Of a DNA stretch of 32,423 nucleotides, positions 8,587 through 16,555 are shown one piece after another. The DNA is taken from positions 1-32,423 of the forward strand of contig PKTZ01000209.1 in assembly GCA_002868925.1 (NCBI GenBank). Direction: 5' to 3'. Both the position numbers and the translations under genes were made by a program. Below the pieces are notes generated by a model. It was not told where the DNA came from. It ran no database searches and worked only from the letters and a program-made list of their open reading frames with translations. Within the stretch, counting starts at the first letter, position 1. Each line of letters opens with the position of its first letter. Source of the DNA: Desulfuromonas sp. (GTDB lineage Bacteria; Desulfobacterota; Desulfuromonadia; Desulfuromonadales; UBA2294).

Positions 8587-11370
8587 ATGGATTACAAGGA
8601 GACACTCAACCTGCCGCAAACCGATTTCCCGATGCGGGGCAACCTGCCGAACCGTGAGCCGGAAACCATCGAGAAATGGCAGCAGATCAAGCTCAACGAT
8701 AAAATCGAAGCGGCCGGCGAGGGGCGCCCCAACTTCACCCTGCACGACGGCCCGCCGTACGCCAACGGCAACATCCATATCGGTCACGCCCTCAACAAGA
8801 TCCTCAAAGACATCGTCATCAAGAGCAAGCGGATGCAGGGTTTCTACACCCCCTACGTCCCGGGCTGGGACTGTCACGGCCTGCCGATCGAGCTCAAGGT
8901 CGACCAGGAGCTCGGCAAAAAGAAGCGGGAGATGACCAAGTCGGAGATCCGCAAGGAGTGCCGCCTCTACGCCGAGAAGTGGATCAACATCCAGAGCAAG
9001 GAGTTCCAGCGCCTCGGCATCTTCGGCGACTGGGAGCACCCCTACCTGACCATGACCACCGACTACGAGGCGGCAACCGCCCGCGAACTGGCCCGTTTCG
9101 CCGAGCGCGGCGGCATGTACAAGGGGAAGAAGCCGGTCCACTGGTGCCCGAGCTGCGTCACCGCCCTGGCCGAGGCCGAGGTCGAGTACGACGATCACAC
9201 CTCCCCTTCGATCTTCGTCAAGTTCCCTTTTGCCGACGAGCTACCGGAAGAACTGTCCGAACTGAAAGGGAAGAACCTCTCCTTCGTCATCTGGACCACC
9301 ACCCCCTGGACTATCCCGGCCAATCTCGGCGTCTGCCTGCACCCGGAGCTGCCGTACGTCGCGGTCGAAACCGGGGACGATGTTCTGGTGCTCGCCGAAG
9401 GGCTGTACGAGCAGGTTCTGAAGGATCTCGAAATCGAAGACTTCAAGGTGCTCGCAACCTTCCAGGCGCCGATCTTCGAGAAGAAGAACTGCAAGCACCC
9501 GCTCTTTGAGCGCAACTCGCTGCTGGTGCTCGGCGACCACGTCACCCTCGAGGCGGGGACCGGCTGCGTCCATACCGCCCCCGGCCACGGCCAGGACGAC
9601 TACATCGTCGGCCTCAATTACGGCCTCGAGATCTACAATCCGGTCAACGACTACGGCCGCTACCGCGACGATGTCGAATTCTTCGCCGGCCTCAATGTAC
9701 AAAAGGACGCTAACGACGCGGTCAACGCCAAGCTTGACGAGGTCGGTGCGCTGCTCCGTTCCGACAAGGTCTCGCACAGCTATCCGCACTGCTGGCGCTG
9801 CAAGAAACCGATCATCTTCCGCGCCACCGAGCAGTGGTTTATCTCTATGGAGGCGAACGATCTGCGCCAGAAATCGCTTCAGCACATCAACGACGTGCAG
9901 TGGATCCCGCACTGGGGTCGCGACCGTATCTACAATATGATCGAGAACCGCCCCGACTGGTGCATCAGCCGTCAGCGGACCTGGGGCGTACCGATCACCG
10001 CCTTTAGCTGCAACAAGTGCGGCGAGGCGTTTGCCGACGGCAAGGTCATGCACCACGTCGCTGACCTGTTCGAGGAAGGCGGCAGTGACATCTGGTTCGA
10101 AAAGGAAGTGAAGGAGCTGGTTCCGGCCGGCACCGTCTGCCCGAAGTGCGGACACGACGAACTGCAGAAGGAGATGGACATCCTCGATGTCTGGTTCGAC
10201 TCCGGCGTCTCGCACGCCGCGGTGGTCGAGAAGCGCGACAACCTGCAGACCCCGGCTGACATGTATCTCGAAGGGAGTGACCAGCACCGCGGCTGGTTCC
10301 ACTCGAGCCTCCTCGCCTCGGTCGGCACCCGCGATACTGCTCCTTACAAGGCGGTGCTGACGCACGGCTTCGTGCTCGACGAAAAAGGTCGGCCGATGTC
10401 GAAGTCGGTCGGCAACGTCGTCGCCCCGGAGAAGGTCATCAACAAGTTCGGCGCCGAGATCCTGCGCCTCTGGGTCGCCACCCAGGACTACCGCAACGAC
10501 ACCCGGGTCGGCGATCATATCCTGCAACAAGTCTCTGAAGCCTACCGCCGCATCCGCAACACCGCCCGCTACATTCTCGGCAACCTCAGCGACTTCGATC
10601 CGGCGACCGACCGCGTTGCCGTAAGCGAGATGCAGGAGATCGACCGCTGGGCCGTTTCACGTCTCGAAGACCTGGTCGAACGGGTCGAAAAATCGTACGA
10701 CAGCTATGAGTTCCACGTCCTCTATCACGCCGTGCATAACTTCTGCTCGGTTGATATGAGTTCGTTCTACCTCGACATCCTCAAGGACCGGCTCTACACT
10801 GCCAAATCCGACAGCCCGGAGCGGCGCAGCGCCCAGACCGCGATGTACATGATCATCGACTCGCTGACGCGGATCATCGCCCCGGTCCTCACCTTCACCG
10901 CCGACGAGATCTGGTGGCAGATCCCGGGTGAGCGCGAAGAATCGGTCCACCTCGCCTCGTTCCCGCGCTTCGAATCGAAGCTGCGCGATACCGAGCTCGA
11001 AGATCGCTACAAAAAGCTGATCGCCATCCGCTCTGATGTCACCAAGGCACTGGAGCAGGCGCGCAGCCAAAAGGTGATCGGTCACTCGCTCGACGCCAGG
11101 GTTTCACTCGCCGCCGAAGCAGGCGAGATCAAGGACTTGATCGACCAGTACCGCGACCAGCTCGCCACCCTGTTCATCGTCTCCCAGGCCGAGGTCGTCG
11201 ACAAACTCGGTGCCGACGCTTACAAAGGTGAAGAGGTTGAAGGTCTCACCATCGCCGTTGCCAAGGCGGAAGGCGAGAAGTGCGAGCGTTGCTGGAACTA
11301 CGCCACCACCGTCGGCGAGGACGACCAGCACCCGACCGTCTGCGACAAGTGTCGCGCCGCCCTCGGGTAG
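8587..11370 (+). CDS. ileS: Isoleucyl-tRNA synthetase
   Basis: A 927-residue class I aminoacyl-tRNA synthetase charging tRNA-Ile. The HIGH motif is in [17 protein letters not shown] (near residue 60) and the KMSKS-type motif is [10 protein letters not shown] (near residue 602), the same positions as in E. coli IleS. The editing-domain region contains [11 protein letters not shown]. The C-terminus has the zinc finger [11 protein letters not shown]...CDKCRAAL. The frame is open 27 nt further upstream, but ATG 8587 is preceded by TTGGAGG at optimal spacing and gives the family N-terminus [11 protein letters not shown]. It is followed 20 nt later by lspA, a frequent pairing. Confidence 0.98.
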   Translation: MDYKETLNLPQTDFPMRGNLPNREPETIEKWQQIKLNDKIEAAGEGRPNFTLHDGPPYANGNIHIGHALNKILKDIVIKSKRMQGFYTPYVPGWDCHGLPIELKVDQELGKKKREMTKSEIRKECRLYAEKWINIQSKEFQRLGIFGDWEHPYLTMTTDYEAATARELARFAERGGMYKGKKPVHWCPSCVTALAEAEVEYDDHTSPSIFVKFPFADELPEELSELKGKNLSFVIWTTTPWTIPANLGVCLHPELPYVAVETGDDVLVLAEGLYEQVLKDLEIEDFKVLATFQAPIFEKKNCKHPLFERNSLLVLGDHVTLEAGTGCVHTAPGHGQDDYIVGLNYGLEIYNPVNDYGRYRDDVEFFAGLNVQKDANDAVNAKLDEVGALLRSDKVSHSYPHCWRCKKPIIFRATEQWFISMEANDLRQKSLQHINDVQWIPHWGRDRIYNMIENRPDWCISRQRTWGVPITAFSCNKCGEAFADGKVMHHVADLFEEGGSDIWFEKEVKELVPAGTVCPKCGHDELQKEMDILDVWFDSGVSHAAVVEKRDNLQTPADMYLEGSDQHRGWFHSSLLASVGTRDTAPYKAVLTHGFVLDEKGRPMSKSVGNVVAPEKVINKFGAEILRLWVATQDYRNDTRVGDHILQQVSEAYRRIRNTARYILGNLSDFDPATDRVAVSEMQEIDRWAVSRLEDLVERVEKSYDSYEFHVLYHAVHNFCSVDMSSFYLDILKDRLYTAKSDSPERRSAQTAMYMIIDSLTRIIAPVLTFTADEIWWQIPGEREESVHLASFPRFESKLRDTELEDRYKKLIAIRSDVTKALEQARSQKVIGHSLDARVSLAAEAGEIKDLIDQYRDQLATLFIVSQAEVVDKLGADAYKGEEVEGLTIAVAKAEGEKCERCWNYATTVGEDDQHPTVCDKCRAALG

Positions 11371-11390
11371 AAAAAGGTATCATCATCAAC

Positions 11391-11885
11391 ATGGCCATCC
11401 GCTACCGGATACTGCTCGCCGTTACCGTTATCTCGGTCGTTCTCGACCAGTGGACCAAGTACCTGGTCGACAAGACCTTCGAGCTGCACGAGTCGGTTTC
11501 GCTGATCGACAACTTCCTGGCGCTGACCTACGTCCGCAACAAGGGGGCCGCCTTCGGCATCCTCGCCGACAGCGCGATCCGGATCCCCTTCTTCATCACC
11601 GTCTCGATCGTTGCGTCTTGTGCCATCTTCTGGTACTACCGTAAAACCACCGAGCAGCAGCGTCTGCTGCACTGGTCGCTGTCGCTGATCTTCTCCGGCG
11701 CCATCGGCAACCTGATCGACCGGATCCGCTTCGGCGAGGTCGTCGATTTCGTCGATGCCCACTGGTACCAGCACCACTGGCCCGCGTTCAATGTTGCCGA
11801 TTCGGCGATCTGCATCGGTGTCGGACTGCTGCTGATCGAGTTCTGGCGGGACGAGAAACGGAAAAAAGCTGAAAGCAAAAAATAG
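11391..11885 (+). CDS. lspA: Prolipoprotein signal peptidase (signal peptidase II)
   Basis: A 164-residue, four-helix inner-membrane aspartyl protease that cleaves the signal peptide from diacylglyceryl-modified prolipoproteins. The two catalytic aspartates are in GNLIDRIRFG and NVADSAICIG. The N-terminal VVLDQWTKYLV and the NKGAAFGIL motif (NxGaAFg) are diagnostic. The frame is open upstream, but ATG 11391 gives the family-typical N-terminus. An AAGG sits rather far upstream (about 13 nt), so translation may rely on coupling to ileS. The lysine-rich tail is normal. Confidence 0.96.
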   Translation: MAIRYRILLAVTVISVVLDQWTKYLVDKTFELHESVSLIDNFLALTYVRNKGAAFGILADSAIRIPFFITVSIVASCAIFWYYRKTTEQQRLLHWSLSLIFSGAIGNLIDRIRFGEVVDFVDAHWYQHHWPAFNVADSAICIGVGLLLIEFWRDEKRKKAESKK

Positions 11886-11893
11886 CACCTGAA

Positions 11894-11922
11894 TTTACTT
11901 GCGAAAGCGGTCGGATTATGTT
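11894..11922 (+). promoter_or_regulatory. Putative promoter for tRNA-Pro
   Basis: TTTACT (11894-11899) and TATGTT (11917-11922) are spaced by 17 nt and lie about 35 nt upstream of the tRNA 5' end. Each hexamer matches consensus at four of six positions. This is a consensus-based call only. Confidence 0.4.
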
Positions 11923-11957
11923 AGAAATCCGGCTTGCGTTTGTACATAGAAACAAGT

Positions 11958-12035
<78 letters not shown>

Positions 12036-12039
12036 TCAT

Positions 12040-12076
12040 AAAAAGAGCGATCCTTTTCAGGGTCGCTCTTTTGTTT
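12040..12076 (+). terminator. Intrinsic terminator of tRNA-Pro
   Basis: The stem AAAGAGCGATCC / GGGTCGCTCTTT (one G-T wobble) with a short TTTTCA loop is followed by TTTTGTTTT. It starts six bases after the tRNA 3' end. The same hairpin recurs near 14.86 kb, and in altered form near 17.09 kb. Confidence 0.88.
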
Positions 12077-12146
12077 TGCCCTCCGGTCCATGTCCGGTCC
12101 GGACACATCCCCAAACTACATATTTAGAAACTGCTGAAATGTTGTT

Positions 12147-12195
12147 ATGGCCACTCCGGTCCCGGTATTTCTCTCCGGGGCCCATCCGGGGCGGG
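12147..12195 (+). repeat. 49-bp direct repeat, copy 1 (flanks receiver gene)
   Basis: It begins ATGGCCACTCCGGTCCCGG and ends CATCCGGGGCGGG. It matches 12736-12784 at about 45 of 49 positions in the same orientation. Each copy contains a GTCCCGG ... CCGGG(A/G)C inverted repeat and so may fold as a GC-rich hairpin. The pair encloses about 590 bp holding one minus-strand receiver gene. Confidence 0.85.
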
Positions 12196-12228
12196 GTGGG
12201 GGGTACGAGAGGGGAACATATGAATATT

Positions 12229-12648
12229 TCAGTGGGGCTGGCTATCACACAACCTTTGACCACACTCATCTACCCAAGTCAAAAGGTCAGCCATCTTGAA
12301 TGGTTTTCCTATGAGATGACAACCCAAATCGTCTATCTCGTGTTTCATTTCTTTGATCAAAGGAGAACCTGACATCAGTGCTTTGTTTTTATCTACTAAT
12401 TTACATCCTCGTTTTCGCTGTAGTTTGAAAAAATCTAAACCCGTCATTCCGGGCATTTGGAAATCAGAAATAATAACATCAGCACAGCGGCAATTCTGGG
12501 AACATTGCATTCCGTGATCCTTAAATACGGGACAGCTTGTTGGTCTAGGGAACACACGAACTTCATGACCTGCATGCAACAATACTTCTTCTATCAATAT
12601 TGCCAAAACAGCCTCATCTTCGAAAACAAAAACATTAAGTTTCTGCAT
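12229..12648 (-). CDS. Stand-alone response regulator receiver with cysteine-rich insert
   Basis: A 139-residue CheY-like receiver with no output domain. The acidic pocket is Glu10-Asp11, the phosphoacceptor is Asp62 in [17 protein letters not shown], a Ser sits in ALMSGSP, and the conserved Lys is in IGKPF. Between strand 2 and the phosphoacceptor lies a cysteine cluster (Cys39, Cys49, Cys53, Cys55; CSQNCRC), which is not part of a normal CheY and could bind metal or sense redox state (inference). The frame stays open upstream into repeat copy 2, but the ATG at 12648 has AGGAGG close by and gives the receiver N-terminus. No cognate kinase is adjacent. Confidence 0.85.
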   Translation of the reverse strand: MQKLNVFVFEDEAVLAILIEEVLLHAGHEVRVFPRPTSCPVFKDHGMQCSQNCRCADVIISDFQMPGMTGLDFFKLQRKRGCKLVDKNKALMSGSPLIKEMKHEIDDLGCHLIGKPFKMADLLTWVDECGQRLCDSQPH

Positions 12649-12735
12649 GCTCCTCCTACTATCATTAGAGATAGCCAATATAATGCCTTGCACGCAACAC
12701 CTAATCAATACTCTTTCAAGAATTACCATCCAGTG

Positions 12736-12784
12736 ATGGCCACTCCGGTCCCGGGATTTCCCTCCGGGACTCATCCGGGGCGGG
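12736..12784 (+). repeat. 49-bp direct repeat, copy 2 (flanks receiver gene)
   Basis: Second copy of the 12147-12195 repeat, with a perfect 7-bp GTCCCGG/CCGGGAC inverted repeat inside. It lies about 90 nt upstream of the receiver start codon, so it could also affect that gene's expression. Confidence 0.85.
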
Positions 12785-12786
12785 TG

Positions 12787-13089
12787 GAAAATCAGTTGTC
12801 TTGTTCCCTAGGCTTGGAGGAGTCCGGAACTTTTGTGAGGCCAAAAACCTCAAGCTCTCCGTGATATTACTGAAAATCCCAAAAATATACGGCAGTTGCC
12901 TTCATCAATATGCCTTCATCATTTACTATTCTTTAAAGGGTCCGCTGAACATTATTTAGATTACATCGACATAGGATAATCAGAACATAGAAAAATGATT
13001 GTGATTTAAGGACGTTACAAGTTATGGTGAGGTATCCGCAAATTAGATAGCAAGAAAACAGACTATTAGGTATATCAATTGCTAATTGC
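12787..13089. other. Gene-free AT-rich stretch
   Basis: I see no convincing gene here. It starts just after repeat copy 2 and runs to the inverted repeat before the riboswitch. Open frames on either strand lack ribosome-binding sites and recognisable protein features. The promoter for the downstream riboswitch transcript must lie in its right part. TTGTGA and TATGGT near 13.0 kb are weak candidates. Confidence 0.5.
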
Positions 13090-13135
13090 CACTTAGATGT
13101 AAACCTGTAAATACGAGGATGTTTACATCTAAGTG
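13090..13135 (+). repeat. 15-bp perfect inverted repeat abutting the riboswitch
   Basis: CACTTAGATGTAAAC (13090-13104) and GTTTACATCTAAGTG (13121-13135) are exact reverse complements with a 16-nt loop. The right arm ends in AAGTG, which is also the probable 5' strand of aptamer stem P1. If transcribed, this hairpin could compete with aptamer folding; if upstream of the transcription start, it could be an operator. Confidence 0.8.
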
Positions 13136-13200
13136 CCAAACCTGCTGTGAGGCAGGGACGGAAAGCCACGGGTCTTTTTATAAGACAGCCGGGTTGCATT
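13131..13200 (+). promoter_or_regulatory. Cyclic di-GMP-I (GEMM) riboswitch aptamer
   Basis: The GEMM-I core is readable. CCAAACC opens stem P2 (CCTGCT/GGCAGG) with a GTGA tetraloop at 13147-13150. It is followed by GGGACGGAAAGCC and stem P3 (GTCTT/AAGAC), closing with CAGCCGGGTTGC. Compared with the Vibrio Vc2 aptamer, GGCAAACC/GACGCAAAGCC has become GCCAAACC/GACGGAAAGCC, a compensatory G-C to C-G swap supporting real structure. The nucleotide at the specificity position (20 in Vc2 numbering, from memory) seems to be G, which favours c-di-GMP over cGAMP. The 3' strand is shared with a terminator, consistent with a ligand-dependent ON switch. Confidence 0.85.
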
Positions 13201-13225
13201 CAAATAAATGCGACTCGGCTTTTTT
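13187..13225 (+). terminator. Riboswitch expression-platform terminator
   Basis: AGCCGGGTTGCATT (13187-13200) pairs with AATGCGACTCGGCT (13207-13220) using two G-T wobbles, followed by TTTTT. The left arm is the 3' strand of the GEMM aptamer, so aptamer and terminator are mutually exclusive. Ligand binding should favour read-through. Confidence 0.85.
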
Positions 13226-13232
13226 GCGTTCA

Positions 13233-13319
13233 ATGATGGGACTTGTGGACGATGATAATTTCCCCAATGACCACTTGCTGAACAAAGTAAACATACAAAC
13301 TGTGAAAGAAGAGAATTGA
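13233..13319 (+). CDS. Possible 28-residue leader peptide after the riboswitch
   Basis: A short frame starting ATG ATG directly after the riboswitch terminator and ending in TGA that overlaps the ATG of the next gene (TGATG). The peptide begins MMGLVDDDNFPN and is acidic. There is no clear ribosome-binding site. The overlap would allow translational coupling to the Cys-rich protein, but it could be chance. Confidence 0.25.
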   Translation: MMGLVDDDNFPNDHLLNKVNIQTVKEEN

Positions 13320-13540
13320 TGGTATGTGAAAGATTCGAGCAATGCTCTTTTTATAATGGCAAAAAGTTCAAACTTAGTAAAAAGGAGTTTGACCTTTTTG
13401 TCTCTACTTATTGTTGTGATGGTAATTTGCAGTCAGTATGCAAGAGACGCCAATGGCGGAATGAATACGGCACTGAGCCACCCGAGGAATTGTGCCCAAA
13501 CGGGTATTCCGCAATTTCTAGAGCAAAAATTTATCAATAG
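13319..13540 (+). CDS. Small Cys-rich protein under c-di-GMP riboswitch control
   Basis: A 73-residue cytoplasmic protein. Its pattern CERFEQCSFYN, then TYCCDGNLQSVCKRR and PPEELCPNGY, resembles a group of small Cys-rich proteins I recall from Geobacter-like bacteria, with an early C-X5-C-x-F-Y-N, a middle YC-x-G(D), CxR, and a P-x-x-L-x-PN ending. Function is unknown; the cysteines may bind metal. ATG 13319 is used because the TTG just upstream adds nothing; the ribosome-binding site (GAAGAG) is weak. It is the first substantial gene downstream of the riboswitch and is closed by its own terminator, so it looks like the sole target. An overlapping frame (13356-13544) would encode a membrane-like peptide but is less convincing. 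Confidence 0.6.
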   Translation: MVCERFEQCSFYNGKKFKLSKKEFDLFVSTYCCDGNLQSVCKRRQWRNEYGTEPPEELCPNGYSAISRAKIYQ

Positions 13541-13548
13541 ATGATGCC

Positions 13549-13580
13549 AAGCCCCAGCCACCTCCGGTTGGGGCTTTTCA
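13549..13580 (+). terminator. Intrinsic terminator after the Cys-rich gene
   Basis: AAGCCCCAGCC and GGTTGGGGCTT form a stem with one G-T wobble and a 6-nt loop, followed by TTCATTT. It closes the short riboswitch-controlled unit. Confidence 0.8.
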
Positions 13581-13704
13581 TTTACTCTCAAATTTACCTC
13601 CCTCCCCCCCCTAGCCCCCCCTCGTGACCAGAGCAGAACCGGACTCCCTGACCAGCCTTTCAGGAATTCACTCTTGAAAACAAATGGATAACTGCATATA
13701 TACA

Positions 13705-13733
13705 TTGACATCGTGTGTCGATTTTAATAAGTT
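13705..13733 (+). promoter_or_regulatory. Putative sigma70 promoter for exported-protein gene
   Basis: A consensus -35 TTGACA (13705-13710), a 17-nt spacer and TAAGTT (13728-13733), about 60 nt before the start codon at 13792. The -35 is perfect and the -10 is weak. Confidence 0.45.
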
Positions 13734-13791
13734 TTTACTAATTTTATTTCAGATTTACAACTAATGCCTATGGAAAAGGAGGGGAATATTC

Positions 13792-14736
13792 ATGAAAAAT
13801 CTACTTTTCACTTTTCTACTCTCGGGGTGGATGCTAGCCAACGTCACTCATTCCAATGCCGCACTAGTAACGGGTGGCATCCAATATGACCCAGAAAAAA
13901 TGGCTATTTCTATCGACTTGAATCATCCTGAGTGGGATCAGTTCAATCGGTTGGAGATTGACTTCAACAACGATCACACCTGGGCTCAAATTATCGATGG
14001 GAGTGAACGAGTCTTCCGAGATGGGCAACAAGTACGCCGTTTCGAATTCGGAATCTATCGAAACCTAAACTTTCCTGACGGACGCACCGTCCGGTATTTT
14101 GGCTGGAGCCATAACCCGCTGTTTGAAAATGAGCCCCGACTCTCCTGGTTAGCTTTTGTCGATAAGTTGTACTATGGTGAAGTATCACCGGACAAACTCC
14201 AATGCTACACCGATGAATGGACACCACTTACCGGAGCGATGAGCGTCTATTGCCAGCGGGTTGATGAAACAGGCAACAGCATACCTGTCCTTCCGGACGA
14301 TCTCGACCAGACTTTTGTTCGCCTTTCGGAAACCGAATGGATCTCCCTCTCTGCCCTTCAAGTTCAAAACACACCTCCTCTACTTGCTGAAATGACAGTT
14401 TCACCCAGTAGCATCAACCGGCGTAGCAAAGGGAAAACCATTCTGGTCAAAATAGATCTTCCGGCAAACCAGGCGCATGAATTGAGCAACGTGGATATTA
14501 ACGTCGCGGTAAATCCGGCCAATGATTCGGGCGATGTGCCGATCGAAGTCCACCTCAAACCTCTCAAATGGTGTGGCAAAATCTACGGCAGCAGTGAAGG
14601 CAGAGATCATGTCATCTTTAAAATTTCTCGCAGTGAATTGGTCAACCTGCCGGCAGGTGATGCGTCACTCACGTTGACCGGCGAGCTCGAAGGCGGGGAG
14701 CGAGTCAGAGCTGAAGGGCAGATCACTTTGCAATAG
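13792..14736 (+). CDS. Exported protein of unknown function
   Basis: A 314-residue protein with a clear signal peptide (MKNLLFTFLLSGWMLANVTHSNA, cleavage probably after about residue 23), so it is exported. The first half is rich in aromatic and acidic residues (HPEWDQFNRLEIDFNNDHTW). The second half, from about residue 200, looks like beta-sandwich material (MTVSPSSINRR, then ILVKIDLP and SLTLTGELEGG). Two cysteines in the middle and one near residue 263 are visible. I do not recognise the family. The ribosome-binding site AAGGAGGGG is strong and sits before ATG 13792. It is the last gene of island A, 70 nt before the decayed tRNA-Pro end. Confidence 0.75.
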   Translation: MKNLLFTFLLSGWMLANVTHSNAALVTGGIQYDPEKMAISIDLNHPEWDQFNRLEIDFNNDHTWAQIIDGSERVFRDGQQVRRFEFGIYRNLNFPDGRTVRYFGWSHNPLFENEPRLSWLAFVDKLYYGEVSPDKLQCYTDEWTPLTGAMSVYCQRVDETGNSIPVLPDDLDQTFVRLSETEWISLSALQVQNTPPLLAEMTVSPSSINRRSKGKTILVKIDLPANQAHELSNVDINVAVNPANDSGDVPIEVHLKPLKWCGKIYGSSEGRDHVIFKISRSELVNLPAGDASLTLTGELEGGERVRAEGQITLQ

Positions 14737-14805
14737 CACCCTGCGGCGACGCTCCCCTGGTACGTATTGTCACCGGGAAGTGAACTTAGTGAACGGACAC
14801 CATTA

Positions 14806-14894
14806 CTTCAGGAACAAGGTATGGTGATTCCTCCTCTCGCCCCGACCAATTATAAAAAGAGCGATCCTGATCAGGGTCGCTCTTTTGTTTTACC
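14806..14894 (+). repeat. Decayed tRNA-Pro 3' half plus terminator, copy 2 (putative attachment-site remnant)
   Basis: CCTCTCGCCCCGACCAAT (14833-14850) is identical to the 3' end of tRNA-Pro at 12019-12036. The following TATAAAAAGAGCGATCC ... AGGGTCGCTCTTTTGTTTT is nearly identical to the native terminator. Upstream, CTTCAGGAACAAGG still resembles the anticodon-arm region CTTCGGGAGCAAGG, while the T-arm is broken. The spacing to the native copy is 2.81 kb. Confidence 0.88.
14855..14892 (+). terminator. Intrinsic terminator (second copy of tRNA-Pro terminator)
   Basis: AAAAGAGCGATCC (14855-14867) pairs with GGGTCGCTCTTTT (14874-14886) around the loop TGATCA, followed by GTTTT. It should still work and may terminate transcription from the exported-protein gene. 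Confidence 0.82.
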
Positions 14895-15063
14895 CAACGA
14901 AACGCACCCGGGGGCTGCGAGAGGACATTCAGTGCGGCACGAATTGCAACTTGTAAGGTCTTAAATTGCTGATAATGTTAATAAGTAGCCACAACAATAT
15001 AAAAAGCATGCATAGAGCAGATCATCTACTTATGAGTTAATTTGCACGAGGAACAAGAAAGGC

Positions 15064-16005
15064 ATGATCATGCCGAAGTTAGCTGTTGTGCAAAAAGCAC
15101 CCTCCTTTCTGAATAAAGAACAATCCATAAACATTGCAGTCGAGAACATACAAGAAGCGGCCCGGCAAGGAGCGGATATCATTGTCTTCACCGAAACCTT
15201 CATCCCGGGGTATCCAGCCTGGATATGGCGACTCAGACCAGGAGTTGATTGGAATGTATCTGAAGAACTTTATCGTCGTTTGCTAAATAATGCGGTGACG
15301 ATCGAAAAGGATCTTGAACCCCTCTGTGACGCCGCCCGAGAAAGTCATACGATAGTGGTCTGCGGTATTGAAGAGAGGGATAGTCAACTGAGCCGATCCA
15401 CACTCTACAACACCGCTGTTGTTATCGGACCGGATGGGACGGTACTTAATAAACACCGGAAATTAATGCCAACGAACCCGGAAAGAATGGTCTGGGGCTT
15501 TGGTGATGCTTCCGGGCTGAAAGTCGTTGACACTCCTGCCGGACGCATCAGCACGTTGTTGTGCTGGGAGAATTATATGCCCCTGGCACGGTATGCACTG
15601 TATTCCCAGGGAGTAGAAATCTACATTGCCCCAACATACGACAGTGGAGACAATTGGCTCTGCAGTCTTCAACACATCGCAAGGGAGGGGAGATGTTGGG
15701 TCGTCGGTTGCGGCAACCTCATACAGGCCAGGAATTTACCCGCCGACTTCCCTGAAAAAGAAACTCTGTATCCGGATGTTGACGAATGGATAAACCCGGG
15801 CGACTCGATCGTTATCGCACCGGACGGAGAGATTTCGTCCGGTCCTTTGAGAAAAGAAGAAGGCATCCTCTATTGTGACATCGATCTCGAGACAGTTGCG
15901 ACTGCAAAACGGACTTTGGATGTCGCCGGACATTATTCACGACCTGATATCTTCACATTACATATCAACAATAAGCGTCAAACGCCTGTAAAATTTAACG
16001 ACTAA
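15064..16005 (+). CDS. Nitrilase-family C-N hydrolase
   Basis: A 313-residue nitrilase-superfamily hydrolase with the full Glu-Lys-Cys triad: Glu44 in VFTETFIPGYP, Lys133 in HRKLMPT and Cys167 in LLCWENYMPLAR. The CWEN-MPLAR context and FIPGYPAWIW resemble true (branch 1) nitrilases and cyanide hydratase-type enzymes rather than amidases. The likely reaction is nitrile to carboxylic acid plus ammonia; the substrate cannot be read from sequence. ATG 15064 and ATG 15070 are both possible; AAAGG is better placed for the second. A GFA-family gene follows 41 nt later, and both lie in island B. Confidence 0.9.
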   Translation: MIMPKLAVVQKAPSFLNKEQSINIAVENIQEAARQGADIIVFTETFIPGYPAWIWRLRPGVDWNVSEELYRRLLNNAVTIEKDLEPLCDAARESHTIVVCGIEERDSQLSRSTLYNTAVVIGPDGTVLNKHRKLMPTNPERMVWGFGDASGLKVVDTPAGRISTLLCWENYMPLARYALYSQGVEIYIAPTYDSGDNWLCSLQHIAREGRCWVVGCGNLIQARNLPADFPEKETLYPDVDEWINPGDSIVIAPDGEISSGPLRKEEGILYCDIDLETVATAKRTLDVAGHYSRPDIFTLHINNKRQTPVKFND

Positions 16006-16046
16006 CCACTTGTTTCTTAAACTATCAAGCTGACAGGAGAAAACCA

Positions 16047-16502
16047 ATGAGCCAATCAGACAACTACAAAGGAAGCTGCTTTTGTGGAGCAGTCGAATTC
16101 TCTTTGAGTGGCAAACCGGAGCTCATGGCGTATTGCCACTGCAACTCCTGCAGGAAATGGTCTGCGGGGCCAATAAATCCTTTTACCTTATGGCAACCAA
16201 GTTGTTTCAAGATCACGAAGGGTGAAAACTATATTGATCAATATGACAAAACGGCCGCAACGAAAGGCGAGACCGGCTTCAGCAATCGCAAGTGGTGCAA
16301 GAAATGTGGAGGGCATGTTTACATCGACCACCCACCTGCCGGGCTCGTTGATATCCCTGCTGTGCTTATCGAAGGATTTAACTTTGAACCGGCATTTCAT
16401 GTTCACTACCAGGAATCGGTCCATAGAATGAAAGACGGATTACCTAAATTCAAAGACATGCCCGAACCGGCTGGTGGTTCCGGAGAAGAAATCCCTGAAT
16501 AA
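16047..16502 (+). CDS. GFA-family (glutathione-dependent formaldehyde-activating enzyme-like) zinc protein
   Basis: A 151-residue protein of the GFA/CENP-V fold. Zinc-binding cysteines are in GSCFCGAVEF (residues 10-19), YCHCNSCRKW (about 29-38) and WCKKCGGHVYI. Family members bind zinc and a few act on S-hydroxymethyl-glutathione, but most are uncharacterised, so the name indicates fold only. CAGGAG sits well before ATG 16047. It is probably co-transcribed with the nitrilase, which hints at a shared substrate pathway (inference). The C-terminal tail is acidic and Gly/Pro-rich. Confidence 0.85.
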   Translation: MSQSDNYKGSCFCGAVEFSLSGKPELMAYCHCNSCRKWSAGPINPFTLWQPSCFKITKGENYIDQYDKTAATKGETGFSNRKWCKKCGGHVYIDHPPAGLVDIPAVLIEGFNFEPAFHVHYQESVHRMKDGLPKFKDMPEPAGGSGEEIPE

Positions 16503-16555
16503 CAAAAAATGCAACAAAAAAAGCTCTACAGAAAACACTCAGTAAGGGGCTCAAC

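Larger units (their letters stand above)
14737..15063. other. Non-coding stretch holding the island A/B junction
   Basis: There is no gene here. It holds the decayed tRNA-Pro 3' half and terminator copy (listed separately). From about 14.95 kb there follows an AT-rich stretch that should contain the nitrilase promoter, for which I found no well-spaced consensus. Confidence 0.6.

Noticed and set aside
12081-12146. Short palindrome TGTCCG-GTC-CGGACA downstream of the tRNA-Pro terminator
   Set aside because: Only 6 bp per arm and no partner site; it could be chance in GC-rich sequence.
13086-13319. A 77-codon frame running through the riboswitch
   Set aside because: It starts at TTG without a ribosome-binding site and translates aptamer and terminator RNA; only its last 28 codons are kept as a low-confidence leader peptide.
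13590-13640. C-rich tracts (runs of 7-8 C)
   Set aside because: They could be slippage-prone, but they lie in non-coding sequence with no gene in reach for phase variation.
14767-14964. 65-codon frame across the decayed tRNA-Pro copy
   Set aside because: It reads through the tRNA remnant and a terminator hairpin, so it is not a plausible gene.
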